Below are positions 40,675 to 54,599 of a stretch of 64,000 bases of DNA, piece by piece. This DNA comes from Bos javanicus (Eukaryota > Chordata > Mammalia > Artiodactyla > Bovidae): positions 372,001 to 436,000 of the forward strand of contig NW_026893687.1 of the NCBI RefSeq assembly GCF_032452875.1, in the 5' to 3' direction. Each line of letters starts with the position of its first letter. Within the stretch, counting starts at the first letter, position 1. Position numbers and translations under genes: made by a program. The notes under the pieces were generated by a model. It had not been told where the DNA came from. It worked only from the letters and a program-made list of their open reading frames with translations, and ran no database searches.

Positions 40675-43106
40675 TGATCACGTGACTGAGCATGCACTGT
40701 TCACATGGCTGATCACACACCTATCACGTGACTGATCATGCACTGATCATGTGACTGATCATGCACTGATCATGTAGCTATCTTGCACTGTTCACTTGGC
40801 TGATCATACACTCATCACGGTACTGATCGTGCACTGATCATGGCGCTATCATGCATTGACTACATGACTCCACATGCACTGATCACGTGGATGATCATGC
40901 ACTGGTCACGTGACTGATCATGCACTGATCACGTGACTGATCATGCACTGATCACATGGCTAATCATTCACTGATCACGTGGCTATCATGCACTGCTCAC
41001 GTGGCTGATCTGGCAATGATCACGTAGCTACCAAGAACTGGTCACGTGACTGATCATGCACTGATCACGTAATTGATCATGCACTGATCATGTGGCTGAT
41101 CATGCACTGATCACGTGGCTGATCATACACTGATAACGTGACTGATCATGCACTGATCACGTAACTGAACATGCACTGATCACGTGGCTATCATGCACTA
41201 ATCACTTGGCTGGACATACACTGATCACGTGCCTGGTCATGCACTGATCACGTGGCTGATCATGCACTGATCACGTGGCTGATCATGCAATGATCATGTA
41301 GCTACCATGTACAGGTCACGTGAATGATCATACACCCATCAGGTGACAGATCATGCACTGATCACGTGGCTGATCATGCACTGATCACGTGACTGATCAT
41401 GCACTGATCACGTGACTGATCATGCAGTGATCACGTGGCTATCGTGCACTACTCACATGGCTGATCATGAAATGATCATGTAGCTACCATGTACAGGTCA
41501 CGTTAATGATCATACACCCATCAGGTGACAGATCATGCACTGAACACGTGGCTATCATGCACTGATCACGAGACTGATCATGCACTGATCACGTCTATAT
41601 CATGCACTGATCACGTAATTGATCATGCACTGATCATGTGGCTGATCATGCACTGATCACGTGGCTGATCATACACTGATCACGTGACTGATCATGCACT
41701 GATCACGTGACTGATCATGCACTGATCACGTGTCTATCATGCACTGATCACTTGGCTGGACATACACTGATCACGTGCCTGGTCATGCACTGATCACGTG
41801 GCTGATCATGCAGTGATCACGTGACTGATCATGCACTGATCTCGTGTCTGATCATGCACTGATCACGTGGCTATCATGCACTGCTCACGTGGCTGATCAT
41901 GCGATGATCACGCAGCTACCATGTACCATGTACTGGTCACATGACTAATCATGCACTGATCACGTGACTGATCATGCAGTGATCACGTGGTTATCGTGCA
42001 CTACTCACTGTTCACTTGGCTGATCATACACTCATCACGGTACTGATCGTGCACTGATTATGGCGCTATCATGCATTGACTACATGACTCCACATGCACT
42101 GATCACGTGGATGATCATGCACTGGTCACGTGACTGATCATGCACTGATCACGTGACTGATCATGCACTGATCACATGGCTAATCATTCACTGATCACGT
42201 GGCTATCATGCACTGCTCACGTGGCTGATCTGGCAATGATCACGTAGCTACCAAGAACTGGTCACGTGACTGATCATGCACTGATCACGTAATTGATCAT
42301 GCACTGATCATGTGGCTGATCATGCACTGATCACGTGGCTGATCATACACTGATAACGTGACTGATCATGCACTGATCACGTGACTGAACATGCACTGAT
42401 CACGTGGCTATCATGCACTAATCACTTGGCTGGACATACACTGATCACGTGCCTGGTCATGCACTGATCACGTGGCTGATCATGCACTGATCACGTGGCT
42501 GATCATGCAATGATCATGTAGCTACCATGTACAGGTCACGTGAATGATCATACACCCATCAGGTAACAGATCATGCACTGATCTCGTGTCTGATCATGCA
42601 CTGATCACGTGGCTATCATGCACTGCTCACGTGGCTGATCATGCGATGATCACGCAGCTACCATGTACTGGTCACATGACTGATCATGCACTGATCACGT
42701 GACTGATCATGCAGTGATCACGTGGTTATCGTGCACTACTCACGTGGCTGATCATGAAATGATCATGTAGCTACCTTGTACAGGTCACGTGAATGATCAT
42801 ACACCCATCAGGTGACAGATCATGCACTGATCACGTGGCTATCATGCACTGATCACGAGACTGATCATGCACTGATCACGTCTATATCATGCACTGATCA
42901 CATGACTGCCCATGCACTGATCACGTGGATGATCATACACTAATCATGTGACAGATCATGCACTGATCACGTGGCTGATCATGCACTGATACCGTGACTG
43001 TGCATGGACTGATCACATGACTATCATGTAGTGATCACGTGACTTAATGGCGCTGATCATGTGACTGATCATGCGCTGATCATGTTTTCTATCATACACT
43101 GATCAT

Positions 43107-43349
43107 GTGCCTCTGGAGGCAATAAACAAAGAGCTCAGTAGGCACGAATCATAAGTGAGCAGTCAATAATCATGGAACTCAGCTGTGAGGAATCATGCTG
43201 CTCAGCTGGCAATAATCAAGCAGCTGAGCAGGCAGGAATTACGCAGCACAGCTGGCAATTGTCAAGCAGATGACAGGCAGGAATCGTGCAGCACAGCTGG
43301 CAATTGTCAAGCAGATGAGCAGACAGTAATCACGCAGCTCAGCAGGCCC
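43107..43349 (+). repeat. A island, 243 bp, variant
   Basis: Shares CATAAGTGAGCAGTC with the 39820 island. Private GAGCTCAGTAGG, and GTGCAGCACAGCTGG, which is also found at 59371. Confidence 0.92.
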
Positions 43350-43792
43350 TGATCACGTGACTGAACATGCACTGATCACGTGTCTATCATGCACTGATCA
43401 CTTGGCTGGACATACACTGATCACGTGCCTGGTCATGCACTGATCACGTGGCTGATCATGCAGTGATCACGTGACTGATCATCCAGTGATCACGTGGCTA
43501 TCGCGCACTACTCACGTGGCTGATCATGCAATGATCATGTAGCTACCATATACAGGTCACGTGAATGATCATACACCCATCAAGTGACTGATCATGCACT
43601 GATCACGTGGCTATCATGCACTGATCACGAGACTGATCATGCACTGATCACGTCTATATCATGCACTGATCACGTAATTGATCATGCACTGATCATGTGG
43701 CTGATCATGCACTGATCACGTGGCTGATCATACACTGATAACGTGACTGATCATGCACTGATCACGTGACTGAACATGCACTGATCACGTGG

Positions 43793-43974
43793 CTATCATG
43801 CACTAATCACTTGGCTGGACATACACTGATCACGTGCCTGGTCATGCACTGATCACGTGGCTGATCATGCACTGATCACGTGGCTATCATGCACTAATCA
43901 CTTGGCTGGACATACACTGATCACGTGCCTGGTCATGCACTGATCACGTGCCTGGTCATGCACTGATCACGTGG
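43793..43974 (+). repeat. 91-bp tandem duplication (4 monomers)
   Basis: CTATCATGCACTAATCACTT and the following GGCTGGACATAC, CACGTGCCTGG step begin at 43793 and again at 43884. A third CACGTGCCTGGTCATGCACTG follows directly at ~43946. Confidence 0.8.
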
Positions 43975-44129
43975 CTGATCATCCACTGATCACGTGGCTG
44001 ATCATGCACTGATACCGTGACTGTGCATGGACTGATCACATGACTATCATGTAATGATCACGTGACTTAATGGCGCTGATCATGTGACTGATCATGCGCT
44101 GATCATGTTTTCTATCATACACTGATCAT

Positions 44130-44372
44130 GTGCCTCTGGAGGCAATAAACAACGAGCTGAGTAGGCACGAATCATAAGTCAGCAGTCAATAATCATGGAA
44201 CTCAGCTGTGAGGAATCATGCTGCTCAGCTGGCAATAATCAAGCAGCTGAGCAGGCAGGAATTACGCAGCACAGCTGGCAATTGTCATGCAGATGACAGG
44301 CAGGAATCGTGCAGCTCAGCTGGCAATTGTCAAGCAGATGAGCAGACAGTAATCACGCAGCTCATCAGGCCC
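44130..44372 (+). repeat. A2 island, 243 bp
   Basis: A2 ending CTCATCAGGCCC with GTCAATAATC. Private AACAACGAGCTG and AATTGTCATGCAG. Its A2-A3 linker follows, but the A3 island does not. Confidence 0.92.
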
Positions 44373-45261
44373 TGATCACGTGACTGAGCATGCACTGTGC
44401 ACGTGGCTGATCATACACTGATCACGTGATTGATCATGCACTGATCACTTGGATATCATGCACTGATCACGTGGCTGATCAAACACTGTTCACGTGTCTG
44501 ACCATGCACTGATCACTTGTCTGGTCATACACGGCTAACGTAACTGATCATGCACTGATCACGTGGCTATCATGCACTGAATACGTGGCGGAACATGCAC
44601 TGTGCACGTGGCTGATCACACAACTGTCACATGACATATCATGCACTGATCACTTGGCTGGTCATACACTGATCACATGACTGATCATGCACTGTTCACG
44701 TGACTGATCATGTACTGATCACGTGACTGATCATGCACTGATCACGTGACTGATCATGCACTGATCTCGTGGCTATCATGCACGGCTCATGTGGCTGATC
44801 ATGCAATGATCACCTAGCTACCATATACTGGTCACGTGACTGATCATGCACTGATCACGTAATAGATCATGCACGGATCATGTGGCTGATCATGCACTGA
44901 TCACGTGGCTGATCATCCACTGATCACGTGACTGATCATGCACTGCTCACGTGACTGTTCATGCACTGATCACGTGGCTATCATGCACTGATAACTTGGC
45001 TGGTCATACTCTGATCACGTGCCTGGTCATGCACAGATTACATGACTGATCATGCACTGAACACGTGACTGGTCATGCACTGATCACGTGGCTATCATGC
45101 ACTACTCACGTGGCTGATCATGCAATGATCATGTAGCTACCATGTACCGGTCAGGTGACTGATCATACACCCATTTGGTGACGGATCATACACTGATCAC
45201 CTGCCTGGTCAGGCACAGATCACGTGACAAATCATGAACTGATCACATAGCTATCATGAAC

Positions 45262-45290
45262 TGATCACCTGGCTGATCACACACGTATCA
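45262..45290 (+). repeat. Deletion junction: A3 island and ~1.04 kb missing
   Basis: Up to ATCACCTGGCTGATC at ~45265-45278 the sequence is the A2-A3 linker (as at 28527-28540). It then continues as CACACACGTATCACATTAATG, which in HOR-5 lies at ~29581. About 1044 bp including an A3 island is skipped, through the shared GGCTGATC. Confidence 0.8.
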
Positions 45291-46015
45291 CATTAATGAT
45301 CATGCACTGATCACGTGGCTATCATGCACTGATCACGTGGCTGATCACGCAATGATCACGTAGCTACCATGTACTGGTCACGTGACTGATCATGCACTGA
45401 TCACGTAATTGATCCTGCACTGATCACATGGATCATCACGCACTGATCCGGTGGCTGAACACACGTATCACGTGACTGATCATGTACAGATAACGTGAAT
45501 AATCATGAAGTGATCACTTGGCTATCCTGCACTGATCACGTGGATATCATGCACTGATCACGTGGCTGATCACACACGTATCACGTGACTGATCATGCAC
45601 TGATGACGTGGCTATCATGCATTGATCACGTGGCTATCATGCACTGATCATGTAAATGATCATGCACTGTTCAGTTGACTGATCATGTCCTGATCACGTG
45701 ACTGATCATGCACTGATCACGTGGCTATCATGCTCTGATCACGTGGCTGATCAAGCAATGACCACGTAGCTACCATGCACTGGTCACGTGACTGATCATG
45801 CACAGATCACGTGACTGATCATGCACTGATCACGTGGCTATCATGCACTGCTCACGTGGCTGATCATGCAATGATCACGCAGCTACCATGTACTGGTCAC
45901 ATGACTGATCTTGCACTGATCACATAATTGATCATGCACTGATCACCTGGCTTATCATGCATTGATCATGTGACTGATCATGTGCTGATCATGTTTGGTG
46001 TCACACACTGATCAT

Positions 46016-46255
46016 GTGCCTCTGGAGGCAATGAACATAGAGCTGAGTAGGCAGGAATCAGTCAGCAGGCTATAATCATGGAACTCACCTCTGAGAAATC
46101 ATGCTGCTCAGCTGGCAATAATCAAGTAGATGAGCAGGCAGGAATTATGCAGCACAGGTGGCAATTGTCAAGGAGATAACAGGCAGGAATCGTGCAGCTC
46201 AGCTGGAAATTGTCAAGCAGATGAGCAGACAGTAATCACACAGCTCAGCAGGCCC
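46016..46255 (+). repeat. B1 island, 240 bp
   Basis: Standard B1. It opens the second 10.2-kb unit, 10,228 bp after its counterpart at 35788. Confidence 0.93.
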
Positions 46256-47715
46256 TGATCACGTGACTGAGCATGCACTGTTCACATGGCTGATCACACA
46301 CCTATCACGTGACTGATCATGCACTGATCATGTGACTGATCATGCACTGATCATGTAGCTATCTTGCACTGTTCACTTGGCTGATCATACACTCATCACG
46401 GTACTGATCGTGCACTGATCATGGCGCTATAATGCATTGACTACATGACTCACATGCACTGATCACGTGGATGATCATGCACTGATCACGTGACTGATCA
46501 TGCACTGATTACGTGACTGATCATGCACTGATGACATGGCTAATCATTCACTGATCACGAGGCTATCATGCACTGCTCACGTGGCTGATCTGGCAATGGT
46601 CACGTAGCTACCAAGAACTGGTCACGTGACTGATCATGCACTGATCACGTAATTGATCATGCACTGATCATGTGGCTGATCATGCACTGATCACGTGGCT
46701 GATCATACACTGATAACGTGACTAATCATGCACTGATCACGTGACTGAACATGCACTGATCACGTGGCTATCATGCACTGATCACTTGGCTGGACATACA
46801 CTGATCACGTGCCTGGTCATGCACTGATCACGTGGCTGATCATGCACTGATCTCGTGTCTGATCATGCACTGATCACGTGGCTATCATGCACTGCTCACG
46901 TGGCTGATCATGCGATGATCACGCAGCTACCATGTACTGGTCACATGACTGATCATGCACTGATCACGTGACTGATCATGCAGTGATCACGTGGCTATCA
47001 TGCACTACTCACGTTGCTGCTCATGCAATGATCATGTAGCTACCATGTAAAGGTCACGTGAATGATCATACACCCATCAGGTGACAGATCATGCACTGAT
47101 CACGTGGCTATCATGCACTGATCACGAGACTGATCATGCACTGATCACGTCTATATCATGCACTGATCACATGACTGCCCATGCACTGATCACGTGGATG
47201 ATCATACACTAATCATGTGACAGATCATGCACTGATCACGTGGATATCATGCACTGATCACGTGGCTGATCACACACTTATCACGTGACTGATCATGCAC
47301 TGATGACGTGGCTATCATGCATTGATCACGTGGCTATCATGCACTGATCACGTAAATGATCATGCACTGTTCAGTTGCCTGATCATGTCCTGATCACGTG
47401 ACTGATCATACACTGATCACGTGGCTATCATGCTCTGATCACGTGGCTGATCATGCAATGACAACGTAGCTACCATGCACTGGTCACGTGACTGATCATG
47501 CACAGATCACGTGACTGATCATGCACTGATCACGTGGCTATCATGCACTGCTCACGTGGCTGATCATTCAATGATCACGCAGCTACCATGTACTGGTCAC
47601 ATGACTGATCATGCACTGATCACATAATTGATCATGCACTGGTCACCTGGCTTATCATGCATTGATCATGTGACTGATCATGTGCTGATCATGTTTGGTG
47701 TCACACACTGATCAT

Positions 47716-47955
47716 GTGCCTCTGGAGGCAATGAACATAGAGCTGAGTAGGCAGGAATCAGTCAGCAGGCTATAATCATGGAACTCACCTCTGAGAAATC
47801 ATGCTGCTCAGCTGGCAATAATCAAGTAGATGAGCAGGCAGGAATTATGCAGCACAGGTGGCAATTGTCAAGGAGATGACAGGCAGGAATCGTGCAGCTC
47901 AGCTGGAAATGGTCAAGCAGATGAGCAGACAGTAATCACACAGCTCAGCAGGCCC
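47716..47955 (+). repeat. B2 island, 240 bp
   Basis: Standard B2, counterpart of 37489 at offset 10,227. Confidence 0.93.
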
Positions 47956-50039
47956 TGATCACGTGACTGAGCATGCACTGTTCACATGGCTGATCACACA
48001 CCTATCACGTGACTGATCATGCACTGATCATGTGACTGATCATGCACTGATCATGTAGCTATCTTTCACTGTTCACTTGGCTGATCATACACTCATCACG
48101 GTACTGATCGTGCACTGATCACGTACTATCATGCATTGACTACTTGACTCACATGCACTGATCACGTGGATGATCATGCACTGGTCACGTGACTGATCAT
48201 GCACTGATCACGTGACTGATCATGCACTGATCACATGGCTAATCATTCACTGATCACGTGGCTATCATGCACTGCTCACGTGGCTGATCTGGCAATGATC
48301 ACGTAGCTACCAAGAACTGGTCACGTGACTGATCATGCACTGATCACGTAATTGATCATGCACTGATCATGTGGCTGATCATGCACTGATCACGTGGCTG
48401 ATCATACACTGATAACGTGACTGATCATGCACTGATCACGTAACTGAACATGCACTGATCACGTGGCTATCATGCACTAATCACTTGGCTGGACATACAC
48501 TGATCACGTGCCTGGTCATGCACTGATCACGTGGCTGATCATGCACTGATCACGTGGCTGATCATGCAATGATCATGTAGCTACCATGTACAGGTCACGT
48601 TAATGATCATACACCCATCAGGTGACAGATCATGCACTGATCACGTGGCTATCATGCACTGATCACGAGACTGATCATGCACTGATCACGTCTATATCAT
48701 GCACTGATCACGTAATTGATCATGCACTGATCATGTGGCTGATCATGCACTGATCACGTGGCTGATCATACACTGATCACGTGACTGATCATGCACTGAT
48801 CACGTGACTGATCATGCACTGATCGCGTGGCTATCATGCACTGATCACTTGGCTGGACATACACTGATCACGTGCCTGGTAATGCACTGATCACGTGGCT
48901 GATCATGCAGTGATCACGTGACTGATCATGCACTGATCACGTGGCTGATCATGCACTGATCACGTGGCTATCATGCACTGCTCACGTGGCTGATCATGCG
49001 ATGATCACGCAGCTACCATGTACCATGTACTGGTCACATGACTGATCATGCACTGATCACGTGACTGATCATGCAGTGATCACGTGGTTATCGTGCACTA
49101 CTCACTGTTCACTTGGCTGATCATACACTGATCACGTACTGATCGTGCACTGATCATGGGCTATCATGCATTGACTACATGACTCATCATGCACTGATCA
49201 CGTGGATGATCATGCACTGGTCACGTGACTGATCATGCACTGATCACGTGACTGATCATGCACTGATCACATGGCTAATCATTCACTGATCACGTGGCTA
49301 TCATGCACTAATCACTTGGCTGGACATACACTGATCACGTGCCTGGTCATGCACTGATCACGTGGCTGATCATGCACTGATCACGTGGCTGATCATGCAC
49401 TGATCACGTAGCTATCATGCACTGATCACGTGACTGATCATGCACTGATCACGTGACTGATCATGCACTGATCACGTGGCTGATCATGCACTGATCACGT
49501 GACTGATCATGCACTGATCACGTGACTGATCATGCACTGATCACGTGGCTATCATGCACTGCTCACGTGGCTGATCATGCATGATCACGCAGCTACCATG
49601 TACTGGTCACATGACTGATCATGCACTGATCACGTGACTGATCATGCACTGATCACGTGGCTATCATGCACTACTCACGTGGCTGATCATGCAATGATCA
49701 TGTAGCTACCATGTACAGGTCACGTGAATGATCATACACCCATCAGGTGACTGATCATGCACTGATCACGTGGCTATCATGCACTGATCACGACTGATCA
49801 TGCACTGATCACGTCTATATCATGCACTGATCACATGGCTGCCCATGCACTGATCACGTGGATGATCATACACTAATCATGTGACAGATCATGCACTGAT
49901 CACGTGGCTGATCATGCACTGATACCGTGACTGAGCATGGACTGATCACATGACTATCATGTAGTGATCACGTGACTTAATGGCGCTGATCATGTGACTG
50001 ATCATGCGCTGATCATGTTTGCTATCATACACTGATCAT

Positions 50040-50283
50040 GTGCCTCTGGAGGCAATAAACAAAGAGCTGAGTAGGCACGAATCAAACAGTCAGCAGGCAA
50101 TAATCATGGAACTCAGCTGTGAGAAATCATGCTGCTCAGCTGGCAATAATCAAGCAGCTGAGCAGGCAGGAATTACGCAGCACAGCTGGCAATTGTCAAG
50201 CAGATGACAGGCAGGAATCGTGCAGCTCAGCTGGCAATTGTCAAGCAGATGAGCAGACAGTAATCACGCAGCTCAGCAGGCCC
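50040..50283 (+). repeat. A' island, 244 bp
   Basis: The A' form reads GAATCAAACAGTCAGC, one base longer than GAATCATAAGTCAGC. Private GTGAGAAATC (a B-like base). The extra base puts a 62-codon frame (50019-50207) in phase through the island. Confidence 0.92.
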
Positions 50284-50655
50284 TGATCACGTGACTGAGC
50301 ATGCACTGTTCACGTGGCTGATCATACACTGATCACGTGATTGATCATGCACTGATCACTTGGATATCATGCACTGATCACGTGGCTGATCATACACTGT
50401 TCACGTGTCTGACCATGCACTGATCACGTGGCTGATCATACACTGCTCACGTAACTGATCATGCACTGATCACGTGGCTATCATGCACTGATCACGTGGC
50501 TGATCATGCACTGATCACGTGGCTATCATGCACTGGTCACGTGACTGATCATGCACTGATCACATGATTGATCATGCACTGATCACGTGGCTTATCATGC
50601 ACTGATCATGTGACTGATCATGCACTGATCATGTTTGGTGTCATACACTGATCAT

Positions 50656-50895
50656 GTGCCTCTGGAGGCAATGAACATAGAGCTGAGTAGGCAGGAATCA
50701 GTCAGCAGGCTATAATCATGGAACTCACCTCTGAGAAATCATGCTGCTCAGCTGGCAATAATCAAGTAGATGAGCAGGCAGGAATTATGCAGCACAGGTG
50801 GCAATTGTCAAGCAGATGACAGGCAGGAATCGTGCAGCTCAGCTGGCAATGGTCAAGCAGATGAGCAGACAGTAATCACGCAGCTCAGCAGGCCC
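50656..50895 (+). repeat. B2 island, 240 bp, partly reverted to consensus
   Basis: Keeps B2 AATGGTC and CACAGGTGGC but reads AAGCAGATGACAGG, CTGGCAATGG and ATCACGCAGC. Even its leader is smoothed (GCACTGATCATGTTTGG with CATACACTG instead of CACACACTG). Confidence 0.92.
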
Positions 50896-52950
50896 TGATC
50901 ACGTGACTGATCATGCACTGTTCACGTGGCTGATCACACACTATCACGTGACTGATCATGCACTGATCACGTGACTGATCATGCACTGATCACGTGGCTA
51001 TCATGCACTGATCACGTGGCTGATCATGCACTGATCACGTACTGATCATGCACTGATCACGGGCTATCATGCACTGATACATGACTGACATGCACTGATC
51101 ACGTGGCTGATCATGCACTGATCACGTGACTGATCATGCACTGATCACGTGACTGATCATGCACTGATCACGTGGCTGATCATGCACTGATCACGTGGCT
51201 ATCATGCACTGATCACGTGGCTGATCATGCAATGATCACGTAGCTACCATGCACTGGTCACGTGACTGATCATGCACTGATCACGTACTGATCATGCACT
51301 GATCACGTGGCTGATCATGCACTGATCACGTGGCTGATCATGCACTGATCACGTGACTGATCATGCACTGATCACGTGACTGATCATGCACTGATCACGT
51401 GGCTATCATGCACTGATCACGTGGCTGATCATGCACTGATCACGTGACTGATCATGCACTGATCACGTGGCTGATCATGCACTGATCACGTGGCTGATCA
51501 TGCACTGATCATGTAGCTATCATGCACTGATCACGTGACTGATCATGCACTGATCACGTGACTGATCATGCACTGATCACGTGGCTGATCATGCACTGAT
51601 CACGTGACTGATCATGCACTGATCACGTGACTGATCATGCACTGATCACGTGGCTATCATGCACTACTCACGTGGCTGATCATGCAATGATCATGTAGCT
51701 ACCATGTACTGGTCACGTGAATGATCATGCACTGATCACGTGACTGATCATGCACTGATCACGTGGCTATCATGCACTGATCACGTGACTGATCATGCAC
51801 TGATCACGTCTATATCATGCACTGATCACGTGACTGATCATGCACTGATCACGTGGCTGATCATGCACTGATCACGTGGCTGATCATGCACTGATCACGT
51901 GACTGATCATGCACTGATCACGTGACTGATCATGCACTGATCACGTGGCTATCATGCACTGATCACGTGGCTGATCATGCACTGATCACGTGCTGATCAT
52001 GCACTGATCACGTGGCTGATCATGCACTGATCACGTGACTGATCATGCACTGATCACGTGGCTGATCATGCACTGATCACGTGGCTATCATGCACTGATC
52101 ACGTGGCTGATCATGCATGATCACGCAGCTACCATGTACCATGTACTGATCACGACTGATCATGCACTGATCACGTGACTGATCATGCACTGATCACGTG
52201 GCTATCATGCACTACTCACTGATCACGTGGCTGATCATGCACTGATCACGTACTGATCATGCACTGATCATGGCGCTATCATGCACTGACACATGACTGA
52301 CATGCACTGATCACGTGGCTGATCATGCACTGATCACGTGACTGATCATGCACTGATCACGTGACTGATCATGCACTGATCACGTGGCTGATCATGCACT
52401 GATCACGTGGCTATCATGCACTGATCACGTGGCTGATCATGCACTGATCACGTAGCTATCATGCACTGATCACGTGACTGATCATGCACTGATCACGTAC
52501 TGATCATGCACTGATCACGTGGCTGATCATGCACTGATCACGTGGCTGATCATGCACTGATCACGTGACTGATCATGCACTGATCACGTGACTGATCATG
52601 CACTGATCACGTGGCTATCATGCACTGATCACGTGGCTGATCATGCACTGATCACGTGACTGATCATGCACTGATCACGTGGCTGATCATGCACTGATCA
52701 CGTGGCTGATCATGCACTGATCACGTAGCTATCATGCACTGATCACGTGACTGATCATGCACTGATCACGTGACTGATCATGCACTGATCACGTGACTGA
52801 TCATGCACTGATCACGTGGCTATCATGCACTGATCACGTGGCTGATCATGCATGATCACGCAGCTACCATGTACTGGTCACATGACTGATCATGCACTGA
52901 TCACGTGACTGATCATGCACTGATCACGTGGCTATCATGCACTACTCACG
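50896..52950 (+). repeat. Consensus-like tract 3, the longest
   Basis: Almost unbroken consensus monomers. It aligns in order with 40675-42720 through shared small landmarks (CACGTACTGATC for CACGGTACTGATC; the CCATGTACCATGTACTG duplication near 52130; ATGGCGCTATC near 52267). Dozens of substitutions of the partner are absent, and several 1-2-bp deletions are added. B-to-B/A interval 50656-53313 is 2657 bp against 2672. Confidence 0.8.
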
Positions 52951-53312
52951 TGGCTGATCATGCAATGATCATGTAGCTACCATGTACAGGTCACGTGAAT
53001 GATCATACACCCATCAGGTGACTGATCATGCACTGATCACGTGGCTATCATGCACTGATCACGTGACTGATCATGCACTGATCACGTCTATATCATGCAC
53101 TGATCACATGACTGCCCATGCACTGATCACGTGGATGATCATACACTAATCATGTGACAGATCATGCACTGATCACGTGGCTGATCATGCACTGATACCG
53201 TGACTGAGCATGGACTGATCACATGACTATCATGTAGTGATCACGTGACTTAATGGCGCTGATCATGTGACTGATCATGCGCTGATCATGTTTGCTATCA
53301 TACACTGATCAT

Positions 53313-53554
53313 GTGCCTCTGGAGGCAATAAACAAAGAGCTGAGTAGGCACGAATCAAAGTCAGCAGGCAATAATCATGGAACTCAGCTGTGAGGAATCA
53401 TGCTGCTCAGCTGGCAATAATCAAGCAGCTGAGCAGGCAGGAATTACGCAGCACAGCTGGCAATTGTCAAGCAGATGACAGGCAGGAATCGTGCAGCTCA
53501 GCTGGCAATTGTCAAGCAGATGAGCAGACAGTAATCACGCAGCTCAGCAGGCCC
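53313..53554 (+). repeat. A island, 242 bp
   Basis: Otherwise the plain A consensus; one base short at GAATCAAAGTCAGC. Counterpart of 43107, without that copy's private changes. Confidence 0.92.
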
Positions 53555-54215
53555 TGATCACGTGACTGAGCATGCACTGATCACGTGGCTGATCATGCAC
53601 TGATCACGTGGCTGATCATGCACTGATCACGTGGCTGATCATGCACTGATCACGTGGCTGATCATGCACTGATCACGTGACTGATCATGCACTGATCACG
53701 TGGCTATCATGCACTGATCACGTGGCTGATCATGCACTGATCACGTGGCTATCATGCACTGATCACGTGACTGATCATGCACTGATCACGTGACTGATCA
53801 TGCACTGATCACGTGGCTATCATGCACTGATCACGTGACTGATCATGCACTGATCACGTATATCATGCACTGATCACGTGACTGATCATGCACTGATCAC
53901 GTGGCTGATCATGCACTGATCACGTGGCTGATCATGCACTGATCACGTGACTGATCATGCACTGATCACGTGACTGATCATGCACTGATCACGTGGCTAT
54001 CATGCACTGATCACGTGGCTGATCATGCACTGATCACGTGACTGATCATGCACTGATCACGTGGCTGATCATGCACTGATCACGTGGCTATCATGCACTG
54101 ATCACGTGGCTGATCATGCACTGATCACGTGACTGATCATGCACTGATCACGTGGCTGATCATGCACTGATCACGTGGCTGATCATGCACTGATCACGTG
54201 GCTGATCATGCACTG
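53555..54215 (+). repeat. Consensus-like tract 4
   Basis: Pure consensus monomers between the trailer of the 53313 island and the A leader at ~54216. The partner 43350-44010 has GGCTGGACATAC, CATCCAGTG, TATCGCGCAC and CACCCATC, none of which is present here. The one preserved landmark is the shortened CACGTATATCATG for CACGTCTATATCATG. Confidence 0.75.
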
Positions 54216-54333
54216 ATACCGTGACTGAGCATGGACTGATCACATGACTATCATGTACTGATCACGTGACTTCATGGCGCTGATCATGTGACTGATCATG
54301 CGCTGATCATGTTTGCTATCATACACTGATCAT

Positions 54334-54576
54334 GTGCCTCTGGAGGCAATAAACAAAGAGCTGAGTAGGCACGAATCATAAGTCAGCAGGCAATAATCAT
54401 GGAACTCAGCTGTGAGGAATCATGCTGCTCAGCTGGCAATAATCAAGCAGCTGAGCAGGCAGGAATTACGCAGCACAGCTGGCAATTGTCAAGCAGATGA
54501 CAGGCAGGAATCGTGCAGCTCAGCTGGCAATTGTCAAGCAGATGAGCAGACAGTAATCACGCAGCTCATCAGGCCC
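54334..54576 (+). repeat. A2-like island, 243 bp, near A consensus
   Basis: Plain A body with the A2 ending CTCATCAGGCCC. The leader has GACTTCATGGCGC, a unique base in the usual GACTTAATGG. Counterpart of 44130. Confidence 0.92.
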
Positions 54577-54599
54577 TGATCACGTGACTGAGCATGCAC

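Larger units (their letters stand above)
35788..46015 (+). repeat. HOR-7 (10,228 bp): B1-B2-A-B2-A-A2
   Basis: Islands at 35788, 37489, 39820, 40435, 43107 and 44130, spacings 1701, 2331, 615, 2672, 1023 and 1886. The last linker lacks an expected A3 island; see the junction at 45271. The long B-to-A linkers contain repeated passes of the B-trailer tract (37849 and 38880; 40788 and 42008). A compact 615-bp A-to-B step occurs at 39820-40434. Confidence 0.87.
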
